From: Basidiobolus meristosporus CBS 931.73
Taxonomy: Eukaryota; Basidiobolomycota; Basidiobolomycetes; Basidiobolales; Basidiobolaceae
DNA: 64,000 nt
Assembly (NCBI GenBank): GCA_002104905.1
Contig: MCFE01000143.1
Coordinates: 62,001-126,000, forward strand
Direction: 5' to 3'
Under the pieces are notes generated by a model. It was not told where the DNA came from. It saw nothing but the letters and a program-made list of their open reading frames with translations, and searched no databases. Shown one piece after another: positions 1 through 10,625 of this stretch (position 1 is the first letter of the stretch; the number at the start of each line of letters is the position of its first letter). The position numbers and the translations under genes were made by a program.

Positions 1-292
1 GTTTTCACTTAATGATTTATTGAATGTAAAAGTTGTATTAATACTTTTCCCTGGTCTTGGCATTACAAACACGTAGAATAGGCTAAGAAGGTCCCAAGAA
101 GATGTGTGCAAAGTTTGGGGCCGTTGGGACAACTTTGAGAATTCTCATGTTCTGGGTAACTGGTATTTTGGTGAAAATATTCTATGTAAATCCCAACAAG
201 GAATTTGGTCAGTATTCTCTAGAATTTGAAGGTGATGATGTAAGTGACTAAGTTAGGTGAATATTTAGGTGGAAATACAAATTTTTACAACA
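1..292 (-). repeat. Copia A copy 1, 3' LTR (cut by window edge)
   Basis: This is the reverse complement of the family A long terminal repeat. It ends in TTTTTACAACA at 292 and is followed by CTCCCACTCAGC, the complement of the polypurine tract. Full LTRs of this family are about 350 bp (for example 6163-6512), so about 58 bp should lie left of the window. The LTR carries the family's TATA-like and AATAAA-like motifs. Confidence 0.9.
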
Positions 293-303
293 CTCCCACT
301 CAG

Positions 304-3016
304 CTAAATGTTCATACTAACTAGTCCTAATTTTGACCTAAGATATTCAAACTTGTCTCTGGCTAATGGTTTGGTAAATATGTCTGCAATCATTTCATCT
401 GTAGGACAGTAAGCTAAGCTAACTAAGTTATTCTATATAGCTTCACGTATGAAATGATGTCTAATATCTATGTGCTTGGTTCTAGCATGAAAAGTTGAAT
501 TTCTACCTAATTGTATACATCCTTGATTATCTTGAAATAAAGTAATAGGCATTTTTTGACATAGGCCTAATTCTGTAAAAGCTTTCTTAACCACATTGCT
601 TCTTTTGTAGCTTCACAGGCTGCCATGTACTCTGCCTCTGTGGTAGAGAGTACTATGGTTGATTGCTGTCTTGAATTCCATGAAATTGCTCCTTTACAGT
701 AAAGAAAGGTGTATCCTGTGGTGGATCTTCTGTCTTGTAGATTTTGTCCCCAATCAGCATCAGAGTATCCCACAAGATCCTGTTCTGAATCCTTATGAGT
801 GTATCTTACGCAGATATCAGCAGTTCCTTTTAGGTATCTAAAGATCCGCTTAACTCCTGCAATATGATCAGATCCATAGTTCTGATTATGTTGGCTGACA
901 ACTCCCACTGAATATGAGATACCTGGACATGTTCCAAGCATGATATACATCAGACTGCTGAGCATAGACTGATAAGTAAAGTCAGGGCTTTCAGATGGCA
1001 CCAAGCTCTCTTGATTTGGTTGAGTTTTGACCAAGTCAAGGTTTGTCTCCATTGGGGTAGCTGCCAGTTTACAGTCTTCCATTTGGTACTTCTTTAGTAT
1101 ATCTTGAATAGACTTGGATTGGCTTAGGGTGATAGTCAGGGTACTTCTGTCTATGGAGAACTTGATCCCAAAGTAGTAATTAAGTTCTCCTAGATCAAAC
1201 ATCTTGAGCTCCTTTGATAGGCTGGATTTAGTCTCTTCCAATATTTCTAGGTTATTGGTGGCTATAATAAGATCATCCACGTATAGAGCTAATAGAACTG
1301 GATTTACTCTATCTGGCTTATAGTACATACTATAGTCAGCATTACTCCTTTTGAAACTCAAAGATTCCAAATAAGAATCTATCTTGCAACTCCAGGCTCT
1401 TGGTGATTATTTGAGACCATGTAGTGACTTTTTAAGCTTGCAGACCAAATGGGGGTTATCTTGGACAACAAACCCATCAGGCTGGTCCATATACACATGT
1501 CCTCATCAAGTTCTCCATTCAAAAATGCAGCTTTTACATCCATTTGATGAATAAAAAACTTATATTCGGCTGCAATAGCCAATATTAATCTGATGGAATT
1601 AAACTTGGCTACCGGTGCAAAGGTCTCAGTATAGTCAAGTCCTTGTGTTTGAGAGTATCCTTTGGCTACAAGTCTTGCTTTGTATCTTTCAACTGTACCA
1701 TTGGCCTTGTATTTTTTCTTGAAGACCCATCTGTATCCAATTGATTTTTGGTTGATTGGTAATTTGACTAAGTCCCAAGTTTGATATTCCATCAGGGCCT
1801 GATATTCCTCAGTCATTGCAGATCTCCAAAACTTTGTCTGAGGGCTCTTTAGGGCCTCATTTACAGTCTGGGGCTCATCAATATGGACTGAATAGGCATA
1901 GGCTAAGCTTGTACCCTCATTGATATAGTAATTTGGGCTATTTCTTGTCCGATTGGATCTCTGGGCATTTGATACTGGAATGATCACTTCTGAGATATTC
2001 CTGGGCACTGATTCTGGCTGGACAACAGTTGTAGAGTCCTCTGAAGTGAAAAAATTCTTATTGTTTTGCTCTGATTCAATCCTGACAATTGGTGGACTTG
2101 GGATCAGATTTTTGTCATCATCTGATGTCATTTTTGGGGAAAACTGTGAATTTTCATCAGACAACACATCCCTAGACTTGATCAGCTTCTTTGCTTTGGT
2201 ATTGTAGAGTCTGTATGCCTTACTCTCATTGCAATAGCCCAAAAATATGCATTTGACACTTTTTGGCTCAAATTTTGACTGATTTCCAGCCAGTTTTTTG
2301 GCATATGCTGTACACCCAAATATTCTTAGATAGTCAGCACTAGGTCTGTATCCACACCATGCTTCAAATGGAGTAGAATCATGAAGTATTCTGTTATAAC
2401 TCCTATTTTTAAGGTATACAGCAGTGGCAACTGATTCCACCCAAATATTATAGGATAATTTTTGATCATGGATCATAAATCTTGCCATATCAGTTATTGA
2501 TTTGTTAGAATGTTCTGTTACTCCATTTTGCTGTGGGGAGTATGGTACAGTAGTCTCTTGCTTTATTCCACAATTTTTGCAGAAGTGAATGAAGAGTTTT
2601 GAGGTATATTCTCCACCATTGTCAGAGCATATTTTCTTGATTTTTTCACCAGTTTCTCTCTCCACCATGGCTTTAAACTCCCTGAACTTAGACAGAGCTT
2701 CTTCCTTTCTCTCCATGAAGTAGATCCATGTGTATCTTGTATAATCATCAATAAAAGTGATTAAATACTTCATCCTGCCTAAGGATAAATTTTGCATAGG
2801 TCCACACAGATCTGAGTGAGTTAAATCTAATTTTTTATTGGTTTTGATTAGCCCAGAGCTCTTGAACAGTTGTCTGGCTTGTTTCCCATATATGCAGGCT
2901 TCACATTGCTCCAAATTAGCTGAGGGATCAATTTTCACTCCAGAAATTAGCTGATCTTTGATCATTTTACGCAAATAATCAAAATTGATGTGTGCAAATC
3001 TCCTATGCCAAAGCAT
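304..3016 (-). pseudogene. Copia A copy 1 pol (integrase-RT-RNase H), broken
   Basis: This encodes a Ty1/copia polyprotein fragment read on the minus strand. In order there are the pre-integrase domain (MLWHRRFAHINF), integrase with SDNGGEY, RT with ALYVDDLIIA, and RNase H with YSDADWGQ and STTEAEYMA. It should supply integration and reverse transcription. A two-base CA insertion near 1492-1497, compared with the copy at 48,813-50,996, shifts the frame between integrase/early RT and the rest of RT. A TAG replaces a glutamate codon near 431-436, shortly before the normal stop at 304-306. The copy is clearly inactive as it stands. Confidence 0.9.
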
Positions 3017-3030
3017 TGGTGTTTCTTCAT

Positions 3031-3489
3031 TTAAGTTACATATATTGGCTTCCAGATATGATGGAATTTAATTCTGTTAATTAGATTTTTCATTTCTTCT
3101 CCTGGCAGCATCATTGTAGTAAAGAATTTTTGTCTCAGATACATTTTCTTAGCAGCTGAACATGACTGGTAGGTGTCTTCTAATGCATTCCAGGCATTCT
3201 TTGCCATTTTTGCTCTTGAGCATTGAATTAGCAATTTGTCTTTAACATTACGGCAAATGCAGTTAAAGGCACTTTGTTCTTTCTTCTGGTACTTTAAGGC
3301 TTCCTCTTCCACATTTTTAGGAGGGCATTCTTCTCCCATGACAATATCCCAAAGGCCTCTTTCTTGTAGCAGCATCTTCATCTTCACCTTCCACACTTGG
3401 TAGTTAGATCCATCTAACTTTTCAGCAGAGGGAAAAATTCCAGTAGTAGCAGTAGTAGACCTTGCAGAGAGTGACAGCTCAGGGCTCAT
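3031..3489 (-). pseudogene. Copia A copy 1 gag fragment
   Basis: This is the N-terminal part of a copia gag (FPSAEKLDGSNYQVWKVKMK, then a UBN2-like region with IQCSRAKMAKNAWNALE). Compared with the gag at 52,154-53,597, the zinc knuckle, protease and the sequence between gag LINRI and the pre-integrase region are missing, so gag is joined out of context to pol near 3,060-3,090. The in-frame ATG at 3487-3489 lies inside the primer-binding site. The next in-frame ATG seen in other copies, 12 codons downstream, is AGG here. Confidence 0.85.
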
Positions 3490-3493
3490 AACC
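3482..3493 (-). other. Primer-binding site, Copia A copy 1
   Basis: The minus strand reads GGTTATGAGCCC directly next to the LTR. It is the exact complement of GGGCUCAUAACC, the anticodon stem-loop of initiator tRNA-Met, not of a tRNA 3' end. Priming by a half-tRNAiMet is known for Drosophila copia and yeast Ty5. The match extends to 14 bases (3480-3493) against the yeast tRNA. Confidence 0.8.
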
Positions 3494-3842
3494 TGTTGTA
3501 AGAGTCTTGGAGATATTGGAAGTGATTGGGAGGACAAGTAGATTATGTGGTTTTCACTTAATGATTTATTGAATGTAAAAGTAGTATTTATACTTTTACA
3601 TGGTCTTGGCATTACAAACATGTAGAATAGGTTAAGGAAGGTCCCAAGAACATGTGTGCATAGTTTGGGGCTGTTTGGACAACTTTGAATATTTTCATGT
3701 TCTGGGTACCTGGTATTTTGGTGGAAATATTCTAAGTAAATCCCAACAAGGAATTTAGTCAGTATTCACTAGGATTTGAAGGTGATGATGTATGTGACTA
3801 AGTTACGTGAATATTTAAGTGGAAATACAAATTTTTACAACA
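3494..3842 (-). repeat. Copia A copy 1, 5' LTR
   Basis: This 349-bp LTR runs on the plus strand from TGTTGTAAGAG to TTTTTACAACA. It is flanked inside by the primer-binding site. Its outer edge abuts, without a spacer, the integrase of the oppositely oriented copy 2. Confidence 0.92.
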
Positions 3843-6160
3843 GAACATACCTCAAAACTCTTCATCCACTTCTGCAAAATTCATAGGATAAAGCAAGAAA
3901 CTACTGTACCATACTCCCCACAGCAAAAAGGAGTAGTAGAATGTGCTAACAGATCAAAAATTGATATGGCAAGATATATGATCCATGACCAAAAATTATT
4001 CTATGATTTTTGGGTGGAATCAGTTGCCACAGCTGTATACCTTAAAAATAGGAGTTACAATGAAATACTTTGTAATTCTACTCCATTTGAAGCATGGTAT
4101 GGATACAGACCAAGTGCAGAACATCTAAAAATAGTTGGATGTACAGCATATGCCAAAAAAACTGGCTGGAAATCAGTCAAAATTTGAGCCAAAAAGTGTC
4201 AAATGCATATTTTTGGGCTATTGCAATGAGAGTAAGGCATACAGACTCTACAATACCAAAGCAAAGAAGCTGATCAAGTCTAGGGATGTGTTGTCTGATG
4301 AAAATTCAAAATATTCCCCAAAAATGACATCAGATGATGACAAAAATCTGATCCCAAGTCCACCAATTGTCAGGATTGAATCAGAGCAAAACAATGAGAA
4401 TTTTTTTCACTTCAGAGGACTCTACAACTGTTGTCCAGCCAGAATCAGTGCCCAGGAATATCTCAGAAGTGATCATTCCAGTATCAAATGCCTGGAGATC
4501 CAATTGGACAAGAAATAGCCCAAATTACTATATCAATGAGGGTACAAGCTTAGCCTATGCCTATTCAGTCCATATTGATGAACCCCAGACTGTAAAAGAG
4601 GCCCTAAATAGCCCTCAGACGTAGTTTTGGAGATCTGCAATGACTGAGGAATATCAGGCCCTGATGGAATATTGAACTTGGGACTTAGTCAAATTACCAA
4701 TCAACCAAAAATCAATAGGATGCAGATGGGTCTTCAAGACAAAATACAAGGCAGATGGTACAGTTGAAAGATACAAAGCAAGACTTGTAGCCAAAGGATA
4801 CTCTCAAACAAAAGGACTTGACTATACTGAGACCTTTGCACCAGTAGCCAAGTTTAATTCCATCAGATTAATATTGGCTATTGCAGCCAAATATAAGTTT
4901 TTTATTCATCAAATGGATGTAAAAACTGCATTTTTGAATGGAGAACTAGATGAGGACATGTATATGGACCAGCCTGATGGGTTTGTTGTCCAAGATAACC
5001 CCCATTTGGTCTGCAAGCTTAAAAAGTCACTACATGGTCTCAAACAATCACCAAGAGCCTGGAGTTGCAAGATAGATTCTTATTTGGAATCTTTGAGTTT
5101 CAAAAGGAGTAATGCTGGCTATAGTATGTACTATAAGCCAGATAGAGTAAATCCAGTTCTATTAGCTCTATATGTGGATGATCTTATTATAGCCACCAAT
5201 AACCTAGAAACATTGGAAGTGACTAAATCCAGCCTATCAAAGGATTTCAAGATGTTTGATCTAGGAGAACTTGGTTACTACTTAGGGATTAAGTTCTCCA
5301 TAGACAGAAGTACCCAGACTATCACCCTAAGCCAATATAAGTATATTCAAGATATACTAAAGAAGTACCAAATGGAAGACTGTAAATTGGCAGCTACCCC
5401 AATGGAGACAAACCTTAACTTGGTCAAAACTCAACCAAATCAAGAGAGCTTGGTGCCATCTGAAAGCCCTGACTTTCCTTATCAATCTATGGCCAGCAGT
5501 CTGATGTATATCATGCCTGGAACACGTCCAGGTATCTCATATTCAGTGGGAGTTGTCAGCCAACATAATCAGAACTATGGATCTGATCATATTGCAGCAG
5601 TTAAGCGGATTTTTAGATACCTAAAAGGAACTGCTGATATCTGCTTAAGATACACTTATAAGGATTCAGAACAGCATCTTGTGGGATACTCTGATGCTGA
5701 TTGGGGACAAAATCTAGAAGACAGAAGATCCACCACAGGATGCACCTTTTTTTATTGTAAAGGAGCAATTTCATGGAACTCAAGAAAGCAACCAACCATA
5801 GCACTCTCTACCACAGAGGCAGAGAATATGGCAGCCTGTGAAGCTACAAAAGAAGCAATGTGGTTAAGAAAACTTTTTACAGATTTAGGCCTATGTCAAA
5901 AAACACCTATTACTTTATTTCAAGATAATCAAGGATGTATACAATTAGGTAGAAATCCAACTTTTCATGCTAGAACCAAGCACATAGATATTAGACATCA
6001 TTTCATACGTGAAGCTATATAGAATAACTTAGTTAGCTTAGCTTACTGTCCTACAGATGAAATGATTGCAGACATATTTACCAAACCATTAGCCAGAGAC
6101 AAGTTTGAATATCTTTGGTCAAAATTAGGACTACTTAGTATGAACATTTAGCTGAGTGGG
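3843..6160 (+). pseudogene. Copia A copy 2 pol, 5'-truncated and broken
   Basis: This is the same polyprotein as copy 1 but on the plus strand, starting abruptly inside integrase (EHTSKLFIHFCK). Integrase pieces are spread over three frames (3846-4187, 4135-4518, 4367-4624). A TAG stands near 4622. RT and RNase H run from about 4874 to 6022 and include ALYVDDLIIA, YSDADWGQ and STTEAENMA (the last with Y changed to N). A TAG at 6020-6022 cuts the end, and it is the same nonsense change as in copy 1. A polypurine tract (GAGTGGGAG) precedes the 3' LTR. Confidence 0.9.
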
Positions 6161-6162
6161 AG

Positions 6163-6512
6163 TGTTGTAAAAATTTGTATTTCCACCTGAATATTCACCT
6201 AACATAGTCACTTACATCATCACCTTCAAATTCTAGAGAATGCTGACCAAAATTCCTTGTTGGGATTTACTTAGAATATTTTCACCAAAATACCAGGTAC
6301 CCAGTACATGAAAATTCTCAAAGTTGTCCAAACAGCCCCAAACTCTGCACACATGTTCTTGGAATCTTCCTTAACCTATTCCTAGTGTTTGTTATGCCAA
6401 GACCAGGGAAAAGTATAAATACTACTTTTACATTCAATAAATCATTAAGTGAAAGCCACATAATCACTTGTTCTCCCAAATCACTTCCACTATCTCCAAG
6501 ACTCTTACAACA
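6163..6512 (+). repeat. Copia A LTR (3' of copy 2)
   Basis: This 350-bp LTR runs from TGTTGTAAAAATTTG to CTCTTACAACA. It contains GTATAAATAC and then CAATAAATC, in the order expected of a promoter followed by a polyadenylation signal. The next base begins a Gypsy B LTR, with no copia primer-binding site left. Confidence 0.92.
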
Positions 6513-6787
6513 GTTTTGACTTTGGAGGCTTTGGTACATTGTCATCTCAAAGGATGCTGAATCCAGCACATACTTTTGTTAAGACACCAACTAAGTTGGG
6601 GATTGTAGCTCAATAGTTTTCCCTTGACAAGCTTGTGGCTTTATTCCCCTTCACATTAGATTAGAGACAGAACCCAAGTATTCCTAGCAAGCTTTTGCCA
6701 GATGTTATTGCACCCAGTGAACACCCCACACTCAAAACACTTGCAAAGTGTGGACATATCTCTCTTTTGGACTTATACACCACCACA
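6513..6787 (+). repeat. Gypsy B 5' LTR
   Basis: It matches 11843-12119 almost throughout and ends in ATACACCACCACA. The terminal TG of the 3' copy is missing here, because the LTR is fused to the end of a Copia A LTR. Inside, at about 6596-6650, is a short segment resembling a tRNA A box (TAGCTCAATAG) closed by GGGGAT/ATTCCCC. Confidence 0.85.
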
Positions 6788-6791
6788 TATT

Positions 6792-6808
6792 TGGCACCTA
6801 ATGTGGGG
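6792..6808 (+). other. Candidate primer-binding site, Gypsy B
   Basis: TGGCACCTAATGTGGGG begins four bases after the 5' LTR. It resembles the tRNA-Lys type retroelement site TGGCGCCCAACGTGGGG with three differences. It starts with TGG as expected for pairing with a tRNA CCA end. The primer tRNA is inferred, not proven. Confidence 0.55.
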
Positions 6809-6927
6809 GGCTCATACAAGCTCCCTAGGACCCAACAAGACTTACCTGAAGATTTGAGCTGTTATCCACTTATTGAAACAAGACTACCAATATTATCAAG
6901 ATAACAACACCAACCTACCTACCCAAA

Positions 6928-7968
6928 ATGAATTCTATGCCATTACCACTCTCACATGGAGCCCCACAGTTTGATGGAAAGAACGTGGAAAGCTTCATAT
7001 TCAAGTGGGAGAAGCTCTGCAAGATGTGCAGCCTATCTGAACAAGAAATGGCTGAAGACTTCCCCTACTACTGCAGCAATGATATTACCACTAAGCTTCT
7101 CAGACAAGGAGACATTCTCACTGAGTGGGCCTTAATGAAGACATACCTACACACCAAGTATGGTAGACCCCAGATATACTATGGAATTGAAGACCTCAGA
7201 CACTTTGGTAGGACCGGACTTTCCAAGCTACCACTTGAAGAGTTCATTCAACAGTATGAAGATATGGCCAAGTCACTCCTAGAGTCCCAGACTATAACTG
7301 AGTTTACCATGACACTTTACCTTGCACAAGGGCTTCCTCAGGACTTGGCAAGGAAAATTGACTTACATGCAGCCAAGGATGACAAGTCTGGCATCCCTTG
7401 CTTTGCAGATATGAAACGTGTTCTCCTAGAGGTAAAGCAAACTTCCACCTTTATGAGACTCCTGACATCTAATCTGCCAGACCAGTCAACTAAGGAGCCA
7501 AGGAGTGCTGTTGCTGACAATCAGACCTACACTACCAACAGAATTGACCAACTTGCTGAACAGCTACAAAAGCTAGCCCTCAAGATTAATGGCTCAGCTG
7601 AGGTTGCTACTGAGGGTCAAAGACCTTTGCCCAGACACTGCATCTGGTGTGACTCTACTCAACATGCCAGACAAGAATGCTCAGAGCTTAGTCAGCTACT
7701 CAGAGAAGGAGCAGTACAGTTTGATGCTGATGGAATGCTTGCTGACAAGGAAGGAAGAAGGATTCCCACTAATTTCCAAAGAGGAGGGATGAGAGCCCTT
7801 TTACAGAAATCTGACTCAGCAACCAGAAAGATTACTATTGATGCGCCTACTGGGACTCATACAGTGAATCCAAACAACCCTGACAGCAAACAATACAAAG
7901 TTGATGCCTTTGCTACCAAAAGACACCTCCCTGAAGAACCTGCCAAACCCATCCTTAGAAGACCATGA
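6928..7968 (+). CDS. Gypsy B gag (capsid/nucleocapsid)
   Basis: This is an unbroken 346-codon frame from an ATG 140 bp after the LTR. Residues of about 10-150 (FDGKNVESFIFKWEKLCKMC and onward) look like a retrotransposon gag capsid domain. Near residues 237-250 there is a CCHC zinc knuckle (CIWCDSTQHARQEC) for RNA packaging. The protein would form the virus-like particle. The next frame (protease) starts 70 bp downstream in another phase, so translation of pol would need a frameshift or the link has decayed. Confidence 0.75.
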   Translation: MNSMPLPLSHGAPQFDGKNVESFIFKWEKLCKMCSLSEQEMAEDFPYYCSNDITTKLLRQGDILTEWALMKTYLHTKYGRPQIYYGIEDLRHFGRTGLSKLPLEEFIQQYEDMAKSLLESQTITEFTMTLYLAQGLPQDLARKIDLHAAKDDKSGIPCFADMKRVLLEVKQTSTFMRLLTSNLPDQSTKEPRSAVADNQTYTTNRIDQLAEQLQKLALKINGSAEVATEGQRPLPRHCIWCDSTQHARQECSELSQLLREGAVQFDADGMLADKEGRRIPTNFQRGGMRALLQKSDSATRKITIDAPTGTHTVNPNNPDSKQYKVDAFATKRHLPEEPAKPILRRP

Positions 7969-8039
7969 TTTGACAAACCTGAAGCTGTTATTGACAAGAG
8001 GCCTAGTATGCTGCCCACCCAAGATCCATTGCCTCACCT

Positions 8040-8819
8040 TTGATGACCTCAAAGATAGCAAGCTACTCAAGCCCTCAACTGATTACTGAGAAGCTGCTGA
8101 AGCAGAACCTCACTTTGTTGGTTGGAGAAATCATTAGTGTATCCCCATCTGTTAGGAAGACCTTTGATGGGCAGCTTAGAACAAGACAACAAGCTGTTGA
8201 ACATATGGACACCCATATAATTCAGACAAACCATGAAGACCACCAAAAGGATGACAACACTACTGAATATAAGACCTTTTACTCTATTGCAACTGCTGTG
8301 GTGAAAGGGTATATATATGATGACCCTGTTGACTGCCATATTGACAGTGGCTCAGAGATTTGTGTTATGCCGCTAGATTTCTGGAAGACACTTAGAGGCA
8401 AGGAGCTACTGCCTGTTGATAGAGTTATTGGATGGAACATGACTGATGCAAACTCAGGATCTAGTCCACCCTATGGTGTAGTGCACAAGTTCCCTATTGA
8501 GGTACAAGGAATCAAGGTCTGGCTTCCCCTCTTCATCTGCCAGAAGGCAAACTTTGACCTTCTGCTAGGTAGACCATGGGAAACCAGTACCAAGGCTACA
8601 ACTACCAACTATTTCAATGGGTCAGTATGGTACACCATACAAGGATCCAGCCCAGAACTACAGTCAACCTTCTGTGGTGTAGCACCCAACAATAAGAGGA
8701 TGCATACTGCTTGCCAGAAGACACATCCTGTTATAGAAGAAGATGAGGAGCCTGACAATATACACCCCAACATTTGGAGCTGCTCATTAGGTATACAGGA
8801 GCAGACAACTATGGTTTAA
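8040..8819 (+). pseudogene. Gypsy B protease region
   Basis: This frame carries a retropepsin-like domain with CHIDSGSEICVMPLDFW (the catalytic DSG) and LLLGRPWE downstream, as in gypsy proteases that mature the polyprotein. The frame opens without an obvious own ATG context and stops at 8819 before RT. I treat it as part of a broken gag-pol gene. Confidence 0.75.
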
Positions 8820-9014
8820 ACAAAATACAAGACAATAGAACAGAAGATTAGACCATCACTTGCCCCTTTGATTGATGGATCTTGACCTGCTGATTACATT
8901 AGACCACCAGAAGAAACACCAGAAGATATACAACTTACACCTGAGAGACTCAAGCAACTTATCATTGGTGATGGAAGCCTAACACCAGAGGAGATACTAT
9001 TACTTAAAGAGACC

Positions 9015-9911
9015 TTGAAAAGGCATGATAAGGGCTTCTCATATAGTGACAAGGAGATGGGACTCTTAAAGACACTGGCTGAAAAACCTATTAAGATTCA
9101 TACAGTGCCCCACACACCCTGGTCATTTAAGCCTTACCCACTGCCCAGAGGACTCCAAGCTGATGTGCATGACCTACTTAAGAAGAAGATAGAAGCTGGT
9201 ATCCTAGAACCTTGCCATGGACCTTATGCTAACAGATGGTTTGTGACCAAAAAGAAGAATGGAAAGCTCCAATTCATTCAAGACAGGCAACCTGCAAATG
9301 CTATCACTATCAGAGATGCTGCTATACCTCCATCTATTGATGACTTTGCAGAAAGCTTTAGTGGCCACTCCATCTACTCAACATACAATCTCTACTCAGG
9401 ATATGACCAGATCCCCCTTGATGAGACATCAAGAGATATGTTTGCACTCCAGACACCATTTGGACTATTAAGGATGATAAGACTCAGCCAAGGGGCTACC
9501 AACTCCGTGGCCCAGTTCCAGAGATGCATGGTGAATGTGCTGTATCAGTTTATACCTGAGAAACTTGCTGTCTTTGTTGATGATATATGCATCAAAGGAC
9601 CAAAAATCCGGGACACTACTGAAGTTATGCCTGGAGTAAGAAAGTTTTTCTATGATCATATTTCAGACAATGATGCCATATTAGGAGCCATTGAAGAAGC
9701 TGGACTCACCATCAGTGGTGAGAAAAGCAGCTTTGGTGTATCAGAGATATCCATTGCTGGACAAAATGCAACACCTTTGGTTGCTCACCTGAAGACTCCA
9801 AGACACAAAAGATATGCAACTGGCCTACCCCCACAAATCTCACACAAGCTTGTGGCTTTGTGGCAGCTTGTGGGTTCTTTAGGATCTGGATTCCAAGATT
9901 TTCTGAGATAG
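9015..9911 (+). pseudogene. Gypsy B reverse transcriptase
   Basis: RT motifs run in order: PLPRGLQADVHDLLKKKIEAG; FVTKKKNGKLQFIQD; YNLYSGYDQIPLDE; a conserved palm region (LRMIRLSQGATNSVAQFQRC); and the catalytic AVFVDDICIKG. It would copy the RNA into cDNA. Upstream, a TGA and other breaks separate it from the protease. At the 3' end the frame overlaps the RNase H frame by about 50 bp, which indicates a frameshift within the original pol frame. Confidence 0.85.
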
Positions 9912-10483
9912 CAGAACCAACTTACCAACTACAGAGAAAGAATACCCCATTTATCTGGGGAGAAGAGCAAGAAGAAGCCATGCAATTACGAAAAGAGGCC
10001 TTAGTATCTCCACCAGTTCTAAGACCTCTTGACTATCAGAACACTGAATGCCTACCTATTTTGACAGTGGATACAAGCCCTATAGGAGCTGGAGCACTAC
10101 TTGGCCAAGATGATGAAGATGGCAACTGCTATACCTGCAGATATGAGAGCTGCCTATTCTCTCCTAGAGAACAAAGATACTCACAAATTAAGAGAGAGCT
10201 ACTAGGAGTTGTGAGGATGCTGAGGAAACTGAAGTCACAACTCTACATGACACATTTCATCCTGGAAACAGATGCCAAGCCACTTATAGGAATGGTCAAC
10301 AAGCCTGACCTACCTGATGATGCCACAAACCAATGGATGGCATGGCTGAAAATGCTTGACTTTGAGGTCAGACATATCCCTGGCAAGACAAATGTTGTAG
10401 CTGATGCACTCTCCAGGAAGGGACCACATTTATTTGAAGACTTGGACGCTCACTTTGATGATATTATTGATGCAGAGATCTGA
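9860..10483 (+). pseudogene. Gypsy B RNase H
   Basis: This continues the RT polyprotein in a shifted frame. It contains FFRIWIPRFSEIAEP (end of the RT connection), ILTVDTSPIGAGALLGQ (RNase H strand with the first Asp), and HFILETDAKPL, then IPGKTNVVADALSRK, which usually closes gypsy RNase H. It ends with a TGA at about 10,481. Confidence 0.85.
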
Positions 10484-10625
10484 CAGATTGCCATCAAAGA
10501 CCAAGAGAGAACTACCTGGAGTCTGATCAAGGATTATCTAAGGACACTTAAGAAACCTAGTTGGATGGAAACTCAGGAAGAAGGCACACCACTACTATCT
10601 CAAAGATGATCTTCTCTTTAAGCAA

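Noticed and set aside
3819-3845. Start of the copy 2 integrase frame at 3819
   Set aside because: The first codons are read from the Copia A LTR end (MEIQIFTTE) and are a fusion artefact of the junction at 3842/3843.
6596-6655. A tRNA gene in the Gypsy B LTR
   Set aside because: There is an A-box-like segment and a closing stem, but the length is too short, no T-loop or B box is present, and both copies are inside LTRs.
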